DNA from: Streptomyces sp. NBC_01717 | Lineage (GTDB): Bacteria > Actinomycetota > Actinomycetes > Streptomycetales > Streptomycetaceae | Direction of reading: 5' to 3' | Assembly: GCF_036248255.1 (NCBI RefSeq) | Contig: NZ_CP109178.1 | Location: 2,790,001-2,854,000, forward strand | Length of the DNA stretch: 64,000 nucleotides | Shown: positions 18,603 through 27,925 of the stretch, in pieces | How the letters are laid out: each line of letters opens with the position of its first letter | How positions within the stretch are numbered: position 1 is the stretch's first letter | Notes under the pieces: generated by a model | The model's database searches: none | What the model was told of the DNA's origin: nothing | The model's input: the letters and a program-made list of their open reading frames with translations, nothing else | Made by a program: the position numbers and the translations under genes

Positions 18603-19514
18603 TCAGCTGCGCCCCGGCCGGGGAAGCCAGCCCGGCAGCTCTTCCGTCTGTGCCGACCAGGCGGCAGGCGGAGCCCCCGCCTTGCTTGCCGCGATGACCC
18701 CGCCGACGATTGCGCAGGTCGTGTCGACGTCGCCACCGGCCTGAGCGGTCACCCAGAAGGCCTGCTCGAAGTCGCCGAGGCTCCGGGCCGCCGACCAGAG
18801 AGCGAACGGCACTGTGTCATGTGCACTTGTACGACGGCCGTTTCCGAGGACCGCCGCGACGGTTCCGGCATCGCTGTAGTCGAGCATGTCGCGCGCCCGG
18901 CGCAGCCCGGCGCCGACCGCACTGCGCGGCACCAGGGCGATGACCCCGTCGAGGAGATCGGTCGGCGTCGGCGGGCCGCCGGGCGCGGCGGCGAGCGAGG
19001 CGGCCGCCGCGACAGCCATCGCCCCCACGACGGCCTCGCGGTGCTGATGCGTGGTGTACGAGGAGATCTCGGCCTGATGCGTTGCCTGCTCGGGGTCGTC
19101 CGCGTACCAGGCGCCGAGGGGTGCGATACGCATGGCCGAGCCATTGCCCCAGGAGCCCTGGCCCTGGAAGAGCGCGGACGCCAGCTCGCGCCAGTCGCCG
19201 CCCTCCCGGACCAGCCGCAGCAGCCGGTTCACAGCAGGGCCGTATCCCCGGTCGAAGTCGTGGTGGTCGGCGAACGAGTGGGCCAGCGCGTCCTGGTCGA
19301 TGCGGTTGTGCCCGGCGAGCACGGCCAGGACGGAACAGGCCATCTCCGTGTCATCGGTCCATTGCCAGGGGCCGAGCGGCAGTGCGCACTGCTTCAGCAG
19401 CGGATAGTTGGCGGGCACAAAGAACTGGGAGCCCAGAGCGTCCCCCACGGACAGCCCCCGCAGGCTGGCCAGGGCGCGTTCGAAGCGTTGGGCGGTAGCG
19501 GAGTCAACGGTCAT
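18603..19514 (-). CDS. ADP-ribosylglycohydrolase family protein
   Basis: A 303-residue hydrolase of the DraG/ARH fold, which cleaves ADP-ribose from proteins or small molecules using a two-magnesium centre. Metal ligands are visible: GLSVGDALGSQ near residue 21, WTDDTEMA near 52 and AGGDVDTTCAIVGG near 262; GNGSAMRIAPLG and SYTTHQHREAV are further family motifs. It overlaps nothing and lies 12 bp from the histidine phosphatase, likely its operon partner. The substrate is unknown: protein ADP-ribose, nucleic acid ADP-ribose or a metabolite. Confidence 0.9.
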   Translation of the reverse strand: MTVDSATAQRFERALASLRGLSVGDALGSQFFVPANYPLLKQCALPLGPWQWTDDTEMACSVLAVLAGHNRIDQDALAHSFADHHDFDRGYGPAVNRLLRLVREGGDWRELASALFQGQGSWGNGSAMRIAPLGAWYADDPEQATHQAEISSYTTHQHREAVVGAMAVAAAASLAAAPGGPPTPTDLLDGVIALVPRSAVGAGLRRARDMLDYSDAGTVAAVLGNGRRTSAHDTVPFALWSAARSLGDFEQAFWVTAQAGGDVDTTCAIVGGVIAASKAGAPPAAWSAQTEELPGWLPRPGRS

Positions 19515-19526
19515 CGCGTCCCCACT

Positions 19527-20186
19527 CTATCCGGTGATGCCGTACGGCTCAGGGGTACGCCACCGCTCGAACGGCTGGTCAAGCGTGTACCGCCCGTCCT
19601 CGCCGAGCATCAGCATTCGTGTCTCCCCGTTGCCGGGGTTGGACAGAGACTCGAATTCGGCCACCGACCAGTGGAACCACCGCATGCAGAACAACCTCAT
19701 CGTCAGTCCATGAGTGACCAGCAGAACGTTGGGCGGATGGTCGGGGTCCTCGAAGCTCCGGTGCAAACTCTCCAGAAATGCCCCGACCCGGTCGTACACA
19801 TCGGCGCCGGACTCCCCCTGCGCGAAGCGGTAGAAGAAGTGTCCGTACGCGTCCCGGTAGGACTTCTGCAGTCTCACGTCGTCCCGGTCCTGCCAGTTCC
19901 CCCAGTCCTGTTCGCGCAGCCGCGGCTCCTCGCGCACCCGCACCCGCTCCAGGTCGAGCCCGAGGGATCTGAAGGTCTCGTGCGTGCGGCGGTAGGGCGA
20001 CACGTACACGCTGACCCGCTCCCCGCCGAAGAGATCGCGCAGCCGTACCCCCGTCTCCCTGGCCTGCCGCAACCCCGTCGCGGTCAGCCTCAATGCATGG
20101 TCGGGTTCACGCTCGTACACCGTGTCGTCGTCATTGCCCTCGGACTCGCCGTGCCGGACGAGGACAATGCGTTGCGGTCGTGCCAT
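19527..20186 (-). CDS. Histidine phosphatase family protein
   Basis: A 219-residue phosphoglycerate-mutase-like phosphatase. The phosphohistidine motif is LVRHGESEGN near residue 10, and the second catalytic His is in LLVTHGLTMRLF. Conserved Arg in SPYRRTHET completes the pocket. It starts with ATG at 20186 (MARPQRIVLV). Only 12 bp separate it from the downstream ADP-ribosylglycohydrolase, suggesting co-transcription. The substrate is not predictable; these enzymes range from sugar phosphatases to cofactor-biosynthesis phosphatases. Confidence 0.92.
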   Translation of the reverse strand: MARPQRIVLVRHGESEGNDDDTVYEREPDHALRLTATGLRQARETGVRLRDLFGGERVSVYVSPYRRTHETFRSLGLDLERVRVREEPRLREQDWGNWQDRDDVRLQKSYRDAYGHFFYRFAQGESGADVYDRVGAFLESLHRSFEDPDHPPNVLLVTHGLTMRLFCMRWFHWSVAEFESLSNPGNGETRMLMLGEDGRYTLDQPFERWRTPEPYGITG

Positions 20187-20338
20187 GTAACGACCCTAGA
20201 TCGAGTCCGGTCCATTCGAGCAGTTGTCCGGAATTCAGCCGACGCATGTTGCCGGCGAAGCGGGACCCCAGGGCATCCGGCACGCCCCCCGCCCCGCCTG
20301 GAACCCGCCGGTCGGGGGCCGGCCGAGGTACCGGAGGA

Positions 20339-20944
20339 TCACACCGTCCAGGACGGGTCGAGCTGCACGACGTCCCCCGCCAGCGCCGCCACATCGTCCT
20401 CGGTCCCTGCCCGCAGCGAGAGCCTTTCGAGGCTCCCCGGCCGGTACTTGCCGCGCTCGGCACTCGACTGCCACATCGACAGCACCAGGAACTCGTGTCC
20501 CGGCGCCTCGCCGAACACCCCACGCAGCATGCCGGGAGAGCCGGCCATCGCCGGATTCCACACCCTCTCCTGCATCAGGGCGAAGTGTTCGACCCGGTCC
20601 TCGTGCACCCTGCTGTGCGCCACTCTGACCACATCCGCATCGGTGAAGCGCGGCTCGAAGCCGGTCTTCACATCGAAGCGGTAGTTGAACAGTTTGACCT
20701 GGATGTCGCTGTACGTTCCGGACTGTGCGGCAGCCAGCCGGTCGTGCGCACGCGCCATGAACGAGTCGTAGAAGGCCCGGTTCTCCCAGAACGCGAACAC
20801 ATGGGCAACCTCCGGTCGCCCCCGGCTCCAGCCACCCCCCTGTCCTCTGAACCCCGGCTCACCGAGCAGCCCCGCCCACTTTCGCTGCCCCCGCTCGAAA
20901 CCGCGACGGTCCATCACGGTGCAGCGAATCCACTTGACCAGCAC
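20339..20944 (-). CDS. DUF4937 (YdbC-like) domain protein
   Basis: A 201-residue protein. The N-terminal 95 residues (MLVKWIRCTVMDRRGFERGQ, WAGLLGEPGFRGQGGGWS, AHVFAFWENRAFYDSFM) match the DUF4937/YdbC family, a ferredoxin-like, antibiotic-monooxygenase-like fold. The second half looks like a repeat of the same fold (VRVAHSRVHEDRVEHFALMQ, GHEFLVLSMWQSSAERGKYR). So the protein is probably a tandem dimer of the fold. No catalytic residues are evident and the function is unknown. It is divergent from the DUF1152 gene, 80 bp apart. Confidence 0.75.
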   Translation of the reverse strand: MLVKWIRCTVMDRRGFERGQRKWAGLLGEPGFRGQGGGWSRGRPEVAHVFAFWENRAFYDSFMARAHDRLAAAQSGTYSDIQVKLFNYRFDVKTGFEPRFTDADVVRVAHSRVHEDRVEHFALMQERVWNPAMAGSPGMLRGVFGEAPGHEFLVLSMWQSSAERGKYRPGSLERLSLRAGTEDDVAALAGDVVQLDPSWTV

Positions 20945-21024
20945 CGCGCCATCGTACGGCGCCGAACGTGGCGTGGGTCACGCTCTGACGGAGTACGTCC
21001 GAACCAGGCGCCGCGAATCACAGA

Positions 21025-22005
21025 ATGATCTCCATGACGCCCCCGCCCGCCAACCCTCTGTTCGCCAACACCCTGTTCGCCCGCCTCGACTCCGCGGAAC
21101 GCATCCTCGTGGCCGGGGCGGGCGGCGGCTTCGACATCTACGCGGGGCTTCCGGTGGCACTCTCCCTGCTGCATCAGGGCAAGGACGTCCGGCTCGCCAA
21201 TCTCTCGTTCAGCGCTCTCGAAGGGCTTCCCGTCGATGCCTGGCTCGCGCCCGATGTCGCGGTGATCACCCCCGAAACGTCGCTCCACCAGCCGTACTTC
21301 CCGGAACGCACGCTCGCCCAGTGGCTCGAACTGCACCACTACCCGAGCACCGTGCACGCCTTCGCCCGGGTGGGAGTGCAGCCACTGCGGGCCGCCTACC
21401 GAGCGCTGATCGAGCGGTACGACATCGACGCGGTCGTCCTCGTCGACGGCGGTACGGACATCCTGATGCGTGGCGACGAATCCGGACTCGGCACCCCGGA
21501 GGAGGACCTCACCAGCGTCGCGGCGCTCGCCGGAATCGACGTACCGGAGCGCCTCGTTGTCTCCATCGGCTTCGGAATCGACGCCCATCACGGAGTGAGT
21601 CACGGACTCGTCCTGGAGAACATCGCAGCCCTGGAGCGCGATGGCGCCTTCCTGGGCGCCTTCTCGGTCTCCCGTACGACCCGCGAGGGCGCTCTCTTCG
21701 TCGACGCGGTCGCCCATGCCCAGAAACACACCCCCGACCACCCGAGCATCGTCAACGGATCGATCGCCGCAGCGGTCCAGGGCGCTTTCGGGGACGTCCA
21801 TTTCACCTCGCGCACCCGGGGCAGCGAGCTGTTCATCAACCCGCTGATGTCGCTCTGCTTCGCCTTCGAACTGGAGGGGCTGGCCCGCAACTGCCTGTAT
21901 CTCGACCGCATCGAGCACACCCACCTGATGCGCCAGGTCAGCAGCGCGATCGAGCTCTTCCGCGAGGAGATCAGCCGGCGTCCGCCGCGCCGTATACCGC
22001 ACTGA
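21025..22005 (+). CDS. DUF1152 domain protein
   Basis: A 326-residue protein of the DUF1152 family, which has no firm function. The N-terminal RILVAGAGGGFDIYAGLPVA is a glycine-rich nucleotide-binding-like loop. A second acidic loop, DAVVLVDGGTDILMRGDESG, is near residue 140. Later motifs are SIGFGIDAHHGVSHGLVLEN and FINPLMSLCFAFELEGLARN. The fold is probably Rossmann-like. ATG at 21025 and ATG at 21034 are both possible; neither has a clear ribosome binding site. It is divergent from DUF4937. Confidence 0.82.
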   Translation: MISMTPPPANPLFANTLFARLDSAERILVAGAGGGFDIYAGLPVALSLLHQGKDVRLANLSFSALEGLPVDAWLAPDVAVITPETSLHQPYFPERTLAQWLELHHYPSTVHAFARVGVQPLRAAYRALIERYDIDAVVLVDGGTDILMRGDESGLGTPEEDLTSVAALAGIDVPERLVVSIGFGIDAHHGVSHGLVLENIAALERDGAFLGAFSVSRTTREGALFVDAVAHAQKHTPDHPSIVNGSIAAAVQGAFGDVHFTSRTRGSELFINPLMSLCFAFELEGLARNCLYLDRIEHTHLMRQVSSAIELFREEISRRPPRRIPH

Positions 22006-22133
22006 ACTGCACAGGAATCGACATTGGCGCGATTCCGTCGCCCGATACCAAGCCGGTTGGATCCACGGACGGTTGCGGACATGATCGGGTGGTACGACCG
22101 GTCCGACGGCCCAGCGGCAAGGAGGGAAGTCCG

Positions 22134-22670
22134 ATGAGCACGCCCAACAAGGACCTCGCGAAGGTCGAAGTCAGGCTCAAATGGGACCCAAGTCCTCCGG
22201 GTGCCCCCGCCCATGACCTCGACATCATCGCCGCGACCTACCCGGCGGACGAGCCGTACGGCAGCCCCTCGTATCTGGTGCACTTCGACAGCCGTTCGCC
22301 GGACGGCACCATCACACTGAACCGCGACAGCAGGACCGGCCAGGGGCTCGGCTTCGACGAGGTGATGACACTGGAACTGAACCGGCTGTCGGCCGCGCAC
22401 GCCCGCGTCGTCGTCGGGGTCGCCATTCAGCAGCGGGACGGCCGAAGGATCTTCGACGACATAGCGAGCACCGGCGTGCAGATTCGTGAGGGATACACAA
22501 GTCTGGCGGAGGACGACTTCTCCTCGGTCGGCGGCGCCACCGCGGCAACGGTCGCCGAGTTCGTCCGGGACGGTTCGGGCGGCTGGGAGTTCCACGAGAC
22601 GATCCGGGGCTTCGACGGCGACCCCGGTTCGTTCGCCGCGACGATGGGAAGCCGCACGCCCGGAACATGA
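22134..22670 (+). CDS. TerD-family (tellurium-resistance/Ca-binding-like) protein
   Basis: A 178-residue protein of the TerD/CABP family; streptomycetes have many copies, linked to calcium binding, stress and tellurite resistance. Family features: VEVRLKWDPS, DLDIIAATYP, the loop RSPDGTITLNRD and GFDEVMTLELNRLSAAHARV. Acidic residues in these loops could bind calcium. ATG at 22134 (MSTPNKDLAKVEV) follows GGAGGGAAG at good spacing. It is not in a ter operon here, so a specific stress role cannot be inferred. A terminator follows at 22808-22842. Confidence 0.8.
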   Translation: MSTPNKDLAKVEVRLKWDPSPPGAPAHDLDIIAATYPADEPYGSPSYLVHFDSRSPDGTITLNRDSRTGQGLGFDEVMTLELNRLSAAHARVVVGVAIQQRDGRRIFDDIASTGVQIREGYTSLAEDDFSSVGGATAATVAEFVRDGSGGWEFHETIRGFDGDPGSFAATMGSRTPGT

Positions 22671-22807
22671 CGCCTCGGCAGGCAACAGGGGCAGGGAGCC
22701 GACTCGTCGAGCAGGTCCAAGAGCATCACACCGCAGCACGCACAGACCCGCGCCCTTTCCGCGCGATCCGATGCATCAGACACCACAGCCCTGGGGATCA
22801 GACGCCG

Positions 22808-22842
22808 AGGGCGGTGGAGCCCGGTATCGACTCCACCGCCCT
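22808..22842. terminator. Bidirectional terminator between TerD gene and nrdJ
   Basis: A perfect 12-bp stem (22808-22819 with 22831-22842) and 11-nt loop, between convergent genes. Confidence 0.8.
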
Positions 22843-22876
22843 GACCAGCTAGTTCATGCCCAGCAGGTCCCGAATA

Positions 22877-25780
22877 TCAGCTGCAACCGCTGGTAGAGCC
22901 GCAGCCCTCGCAGATGTAGCAGGATCCGGCGCGCTGCATCTTCGTGCCGCAGGAGAAGCAGAGCGGCGCGTCCGCGCTGATGCCCAACTGCATCTCGACG
23001 AGCTCCGCCGAGGTGTGCGCCGTCCTCGGGGCAGGCATCTCCGTCTCCTTCGGAGGAGCGACCGCCTTCAGCGGCTCCGTCCGGATCGGGGCGGACTGGG
23101 CCAGGCCCTCGACGTCCATCTCGTCGTCCTCGAGGGACGGCTCGTACGAACCCGTGTCGAGGTGACGCTGACGCTCCTCGGCCGAGTGGATTCCGAGCGC
23201 CGAGCGGGTCTCGAAGGGAAGGAAGTCCAGCGCCAGGCGGCGGAAGATGTAGTCGACGATCGACTGCGCCATCCGCACGTCCGGGTCGTCCGTCATGCCG
23301 GCCGGCTCGAAGCGCATGTTGGTGAACTTCGAGACGTACGTCTCCAGCGGGACGCCGTACTGCAGACCGACCGAGACGGCGATGGAGAAGGCGTCCATCA
23401 TGCCCGCGAGGGTGGAGCCCTGCTTGGACATCTTCAGGAAGACCTCACCGAGACCGTCGTCCGGGTAGGAGTTGGCGGTCATGTAGCCCTCGGCGCCGCC
23501 CACCGTGAACGAGGTGGTGATGCCGGGACGGCCCTTGGGGAGACGCTTGCGGACCGGGCGGTACTCGACGACCTTCTCGACCGCGGCACGGATGGTGTCT
23601 TCCGCCTTGGCGGTGACCTCGGCCTTCTTCTTCTCCTTGGTCTTGGCGGAGAGGGGCTGACCGACCTTGCAGTTGTCGCGGTAGATGGCGAGCGCCTTCA
23701 CGCCCATCTTCCACGCCTCGAAGTAGACCTCTTCGACGTCCTCGACCGTGGCCGTCTCCGGCAGGTTCACCGTCTTGGAGAGTGCGCCGGAGATCCACGG
23801 CTGGATGGCCGCCATCATGCGCACGTGGCCCATCGCGGAGATGGAGCGCTCGCCCATCGCGCAGTCGAAGACCTCGTAGTGCTCGGCCTTCAGACCGGGA
23901 GCGTCGATCACATTGCCGTGCTCGGCGATGTGGGCGACGATCGCCTCGATCTGCTCCTCCTGGTAACCCAGGCGGCGCAGGGCCTGCGGGACGGTGCCGT
24001 TGACGATCTGCATCGAGCCGCCGCCGACCAGCTTCTTGAACTTGACCAGGGCGAGGTCCGGCTCGAGGCCGGTGGTGTCGCAGGACATCGCGAGACCGAT
24101 GGTTCCGGTGGGCGCGATGACCGAGGCCTGCGCGTTGCGGAAACCATTCTTCGCGCCGAGGCGGATGACGTCCTGCCAGGCCTCCGTGGCGGCGGCCCAG
24201 ATCGGGTTGTCCAGGTCGTCCATGTGGACGGCCGCGGCGTTGGCGTCGGCGTGCTGCTTCATGACGCGCTGGTGCGGCTCGGCGTTGCGAGCGTAGCCGT
24301 CGTACGGGCCGACGACCGCGGCAAGCTCCGCGGAGCGCTTGTACGAGGTGCCGGTCATCAGCGACGTGATGGCACCCGCGAGGGCGCGGCCGCCCTCGCT
24401 GTCGTACGCGTGGCCGGTCGCCATCAGCAGGGCGCCGAGGTTGGCGTAACCGATGCCGAGCTGACGGAAGGCGCGGGTGTTCTCGCCGATCTTCTGGGTC
24501 GGGAAGTCGGCGAAGCAGATGGAGATGTCCATCGCGGTGATGACCAGCTCGACGACCTTGGCGAAGCGCTCGGACTCGAAGGACTGGCTGCCCTTGCCGT
24601 CGTCCTTGAGGAACTTCATCAGGTTCAGCGAGGCCAGGTTGCACGACGTGTTGTCCAGGTGCATGTACTCGCTGCACGGGTTCGAGCCGTTGATCCGGCC
24701 GGACTCGGGGCAGGTGTGCCACTGGTTGATCGTGTCGTCGTACTGGATGCCGGGGTCGGCGCAGGCCCAGGCGGCCTCGGCCATCTTGCGGAAGAGGGAC
24801 TTGGCCTCCACCTCTTCGATGACGTCACCGGTCATCCGGGCGCGCAGCCCGAACTTGCCGCCGGACTCCACGGCCTTCATGAACTCGTCGTTCACACGGA
24901 CCGAGTTGTTGGCGTTCTGGTACTGGACGGACGTGATGTCGTCGCCGCCCAGGTCCATGTCGAAGCCCGCGTCGCGCAGGGCGCGGATCTTCTCCTCCTC
25001 CTTGACCTTGGTCTCGATGAAGTTCTCGATGTCGGGGTGGTCGACGTCGAGAATGACCATCTTGGCCGCGCGACGGGTGGCGCCACCGGACTTGATCGTT
25101 CCGGCGGACGCGTCGGCGCCGCGCATGAAGGAGACAGGACCGGAGGCGTTGCCACCGGAGGACAGCAGCTCCTTGGAGGAGCGGATACGGGAGAGGTTCA
25201 GGCCGGCGCCGGAGCCGCCCTTGAAGATCATTCCCTCTTCCTTGTACCAGTCGAGGATCGACTCCATGGAGTCGTCGACGGCCAGGATGAAGCAGGCGGA
25301 GACCTGCTGCGGCTGGGGCGTGCCGACGTTGAACCAGACCGGCGAGTTGAAGCTGAAGATCTGGTGCAGGAGGGCGTACGCCAGCTCGTGCTCGAAGATC
25401 TCGGCGTCGGCCGGAGAGGCGAAGTAGTTGTAGTCCGCGCCCGCCTTCCGGTACGTCTTCACGATCCGGTCGATCAGCTGTCGCAGTCCGGTCTCGCGCT
25501 GCGGCGTGCCGACAGCTCCGCGGAAGTACTTGCTGGTGACGATGTTGACCGCGTTCACCGACCAGAAGTCGGGGAACTCGACGCCACGCTGCTCGAAGTT
25601 GATCGAGCCGTCGCGCCAGTTGGTCATGACGACGTCACGGCGCTCCCACGCCACCTCGTCGTACGGATGCACGCCGGGGGTGGTGTGGATTCGCTCGATA
25701 CGCAGGCCCTGCTTGGTCGCAGTCGACTTGGATCCCTTGGCTCGGGAACCTCGTGCCGGGCCGCTCGCCGTCTCTGTCAT
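22877..25780 (-). CDS. nrdJ: Vitamin B12-dependent (class II) ribonucleotide reductase
   Basis: Makes deoxyribonucleotides from ribonucleotides using adenosylcobalamin, so it works with or without oxygen. The 967-residue size is usual for the actinobacterial enzyme. Visible motifs are KGGSGAGLNLSRIRSSKELL, SNPCSEYMHLDNTSCNLASL (reductase loop cysteines) and SVIAPTGTIGLAMSCDTTGL near the substrate site. The C-terminus has two Cys pairs, CFSCGTK and CYICEGCG, forming a zinc-ribbon-like end. ATG at 25780 follows GGGAGGCGGC. It is downstream of nrdR in the same direction, 160 bp apart, consistent with an nrdRJ operon controlled by NrdR boxes at 26565-26611. Confidence 0.97.
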   Translation of the reverse strand: MTETASGPARGSRAKGSKSTATKQGLRIERIHTTPGVHPYDEVAWERRDVVMTNWRDGSINFEQRGVEFPDFWSVNAVNIVTSKYFRGAVGTPQRETGLRQLIDRIVKTYRKAGADYNYFASPADAEIFEHELAYALLHQIFSFNSPVWFNVGTPQPQQVSACFILAVDDSMESILDWYKEEGMIFKGGSGAGLNLSRIRSSKELLSSGGNASGPVSFMRGADASAGTIKSGGATRRAAKMVILDVDHPDIENFIETKVKEEEKIRALRDAGFDMDLGGDDITSVQYQNANNSVRVNDEFMKAVESGGKFGLRARMTGDVIEEVEAKSLFRKMAEAAWACADPGIQYDDTINQWHTCPESGRINGSNPCSEYMHLDNTSCNLASLNLMKFLKDDGKGSQSFESERFAKVVELVITAMDISICFADFPTQKIGENTRAFRQLGIGYANLGALLMATGHAYDSEGGRALAGAITSLMTGTSYKRSAELAAVVGPYDGYARNAEPHQRVMKQHADANAAAVHMDDLDNPIWAAATEAWQDVIRLGAKNGFRNAQASVIAPTGTIGLAMSCDTTGLEPDLALVKFKKLVGGGSMQIVNGTVPQALRRLGYQEEQIEAIVAHIAEHGNVIDAPGLKAEHYEVFDCAMGERSISAMGHVRMMAAIQPWISGALSKTVNLPETATVEDVEEVYFEAWKMGVKALAIYRDNCKVGQPLSAKTKEKKKAEVTAKAEDTIRAAVEKVVEYRPVRKRLPKGRPGITTSFTVGGAEGYMTANSYPDDGLGEVFLKMSKQGSTLAGMMDAFSIAVSVGLQYGVPLETYVSKFTNMRFEPAGMTDDPDVRMAQSIVDYIFRRLALDFLPFETRSALGIHSAEERQRHLDTGSYEPSLEDDEMDVEGLAQSAPIRTEPLKAVAPPKETEMPAPRTAHTSAELVEMQLGISADAPLCFSCGTKMQRAGSCYICEGCGSTSGCS

Positions 25781-25940
25781 GCCGCCTCCCATATGTGGGC
25801 AAAAACGCCCTGCAGTGCCCAGAACTTCCCGGGGCACAATCTGTGTCTGATGCTTCGGACGCCGCGCGCAGCACCCGGAGCAGATCTATGTAGCCGCCCT
25901 GCCGCTGATCGATACACCTGTGTCGGTCAGCCGGTGTCGC

Positions 25941-26453
25941 TCAGTCGGCGGCGACGGCGGGAACGGGGACCTCCAGGGTCTCGCCGGTCCCGCATCCCTC
26001 CACGGGAGGCCGCCGCTCGCGAAGTTGCACGATGGCGGCCTCGAAGTCTTCGAGTGTGTCGAACGCCCGGTACACGGACGCGAAGCGCAGGTATGCGACG
26101 AGGTCGAGTTCCTGCAAGGGGCCGAGTATGGCCAGACCCACGTCGTGGGTGGTCAGCTCGGCGCTTCCGGTGGCGCGCACCGCCTCCTCGACCCGCTGGC
26201 CGAGTTTGGCGAGGGCGTCCTCGGTGACGGGTCGCCCCTGGCATGCCTTGCGCACGCCGGAAATGACCTTGGTACGACTGAAGGGTTCGGTGACTCCGCT
26301 GCGCTTCACCACCATCAGCGAGCAGGTCTCCACCGTCGTGAAACGGCGGGAGCAGTCGGGGCACTGACGGCGACGGCGGATCGACGTGCCGTCATCGGTG
26401 GTGCGACTGTCGACGACCCGGCTGTCGGGGTGCCTGCAGAAGGGGCAGTGCAT
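25941..26453 (-). CDS. nrdR: Transcriptional repressor NrdR
   Basis: Represses ribonucleotide reductase genes when dATP/ATP is bound. The 170-residue protein has an N-terminal zinc ribbon (MHCPFC and CPDCSRRF, Cys3, Cys6, Cys31, Cys34) and an ATP-cone domain ([39 protein letters not shown]). The C-terminal tail runs past the ATP-cone ([20 protein letters not shown]). ATG at 26453 follows GGGAG. Two 16-bp NrdR boxes about 110-160 bp upstream imply autoregulation together with nrdJ. Confidence 0.97.
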   Translation of the reverse strand: MHCPFCRHPDSRVVDSRTTDDGTSIRRRRQCPDCSRRFTTVETCSLMVVKRSGVTEPFSRTKVISGVRKACQGRPVTEDALAKLGQRVEEAVRATGSAELTTHDVGLAILGPLQELDLVAYLRFASVYRAFDTLEDFEAAIVQLRERRPPVEGCGTGETLEVPVPAVAAD

Positions 26454-26564
26454 GGCTCCCAACCCTCCTTCACAGCACGACTGAATGGCCTCTTCAGGCC
26501 CCGCCAGGGGCCCTCGAAGCAGCCATAAGCATAGGCGATGGTCACGGTCTCGATCGACCAGGGA

Positions 26565-26580
26565 CCACAACTTCTGGGTG
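26565..26580 (-). promoter_or_regulatory. NrdR box 1 (proximal to nrdR)
   Basis: CCACAACTTCTGGGTG, a degenerate match to the NrdR box acaCwAtATaTwGtgt (conserved C, wA, T, T and G). Its centre lies exactly 31 bp from box 2. Confidence 0.65.
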
Positions 26581-26595
26581 GCTGGAACAATCCAA

Positions 26596-26611
26596 CCACT
26601 AGATCTTGGGT
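26596..26611 (-). promoter_or_regulatory. NrdR box 2 (distal)
   Basis: CCACTAGATCTTGGGT, a good NrdR box inside a 24-bp near-palindrome (26592-26615). The 31-bp spacing to box 1 is three helical turns, the arrangement known for NrdR sites. Confidence 0.8.
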
Positions 26612-26918
26612 TTGGTCGCGCATTCGGCCCTAGCGCGTGTCGCGCGTCCCGGGCGGCACAGGCAGCGTACGACCGACTACGAGGTTACGGGACACGCTCG
26701 ACCGACCGGATCGCGGGGCGCCCGACGCCGGACCGGAACGGCGGCCGGGAGACCACCCCGCGTGGCAGCGCCGCAGCCGCGGACGCTAGCGTGATGAGCC
26801 GAATTGCCGGTCGTGCACGGCACGCGTCGGACCCGCCCGCGCCGGGTGGGAATCCGGCCCGCGCTTCGCTCATACACCTAGCAATGAACACGGCACAGAC
26901 TTTTATTCGTTTTTCACT

Positions 26919-26932
26919 CGAACGTGTGTTTG
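26919..26932 (+). promoter_or_regulatory. SOS (LexA) box of lexA
   Basis: CGAACGTGTGTTTG, matching the actinobacterial LexA box CGAAC-N4-GTTYG, 63 bp upstream of the lexA start. It predicts autoregulation. Confidence 0.82.
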
Positions 26933-26994
26933 GCGCAACCTTTCGAAAGCTACTACCGTTGTCCAGCTAGGGAGAACATTCGAGAGGGGCCGAC

Positions 26995-27789
26995 GTGACC
27001 ACCACCGCAGACAGTGCCACCATCACTGCCCAGGACCGCTCCCAGAGCCGACTCGAGCCGGTGCATGCCATGAATGACTCAGTCAGGAACACGGAGGGGC
27101 CTGAGCCGGCGCGCCCAGCGCGCTCGCTCCCCGGCCGACCTCCAGGAATCCGAGCGGACAGCTCGGGGCTCACGGACCGGCAGCGGCGAGTGATCGAGGT
27201 CATCCGCGACTCGGTGCAACGCCGGGGGTACCCACCCTCGATGCGAGAGATCGGCCAGGCGGTGGGGCTGTCCAGCACGTCCTCCGTCGCCCATCAGCTG
27301 ATGGCTCTGGAGCGCAAGGGCTTCCTCCGCCGCGACCCTCACCGTCCCCGGGCGTACGAGGTCCGCGGTTCGGACCAGCCCAGCACGCAGCCGACCGACA
27401 CGAGCGGCAAGCCCGCCGCATCGTACGTACCACTGGTCGGCCGGATCGCAGCCGGCGGACCGATCCTCGCCGAGGAATCGGTCGAGGACGTCTTTCCGCT
27501 CCCCCGCCAGCTGGTCGGGGACGGCGAGCTGTTCGTCCTGAAGGTCGTCGGTGACTCGATGATCGAGGCGGCGATCTGCGACGGCGACTGGGTCACGGTG
27601 CGCCGTCAGCCCGTCGCGGAGAACGGCGACATCGTGGCCGCCATGCTGGACGGCGAGGCGACGGTCAAGCGCTTCAAGCGGGAGGACGGCCATGTATGGC
27701 TGCTCCCGCACAACTCCGCGTACCAGCCGATCCCTGGCGACGAGGCGACCATCCTCGGCAAGGTCGTGGCGGTGTTGCGGCGGGTGTGA
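26995..27789 (+). CDS. lexA: SOS repressor LexA
   Basis: Represses DNA-damage genes and self-cleaves when bound by RecA filaments. The protein is 264 residues from GTG at 26995. The winged helix is near residues 60-125 ([40 protein letters not shown]). The cleavage bond is Ala153-Gly154 in RIAAGGPI; the catalytic dyad is Ser188 in [10 protein letters not shown] and Lys225 in [10 protein letters not shown]. The N-terminal 55 residues are longer than in most LexA proteins; an internal start at Met26 is possible. The start chosen has GGGAG nearby. The upstream SOS box indicates autoregulation. Confidence 0.97.
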   Translation: MTTTADSATITAQDRSQSRLEPVHAMNDSVRNTEGPEPARPARSLPGRPPGIRADSSGLTDRQRRVIEVIRDSVQRRGYPPSMREIGQAVGLSSTSSVAHQLMALERKGFLRRDPHRPRAYEVRGSDQPSTQPTDTSGKPAASYVPLVGRIAAGGPILAEESVEDVFPLPRQLVGDGELFVLKVVGDSMIEAAICDGDWVTVRRQPVAENGDIVAAMLDGEATVKRFKREDGHVWLLPHNSAYQPIPGDEATILGKVVAVLRRV

Positions 27790-27808
27790 AGCTCGCCGGT
27801 TCCGACCG

Positions 27809-27841
27809 GGCCCCGGGATCCACTGCGCCGATCCCGGGGCC
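27809..27841. terminator. Terminator between lexA and dinG
   Basis: A perfect 12-bp stem (27809-27820 with 27830-27841) and 9-nt loop, between convergent genes. Confidence 0.8.
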
Positions 27842-27925
27842 TGCTTGTGCGTCCGGGCGGTCGAAACGCTTCCGGGAGCAGTGGTGGTCACCAAGAACGA
27901 GCAGGGGCCTTCGGCTCGTTCGGAA

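Larger units (their letters stand above)
26454..26994. promoter_or_regulatory. Divergent control region of nrdRJ and lexA
   Basis: A 541-bp spacer holding two NrdR boxes on the nrdR side and an SOS box on the lexA side. The centre (26640-26880) is GC-rich with no other clear signal. I see no gene in it. Confidence 0.8.

Noticed and set aside
18408..20684. A 758-codon + strand frame across several leftward genes.
   Set aside because: It covers three well-supported genes on the other strand (DUF4173 start, ADP-ribosylglycohydrolase, histidine phosphatase) and has no family features.
22877..25780. Cobalamin riboswitch upstream of the B12-dependent reductase operon.
   Set aside because: I see NrdR boxes and no B12-box-like conserved core (such as GCCACTG) in the 541-bp region; B12 riboswitches in Streptomyces control the class I genes.
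22856..26227. A 1123-codon open frame on the + strand opposite nrdJ and nrdR.
   Set aside because: It is an antisense shadow of the clearly conserved nrdJ and nrdR; in high-GC DNA, long antisense frames are expected, and its translation is low-complexity.
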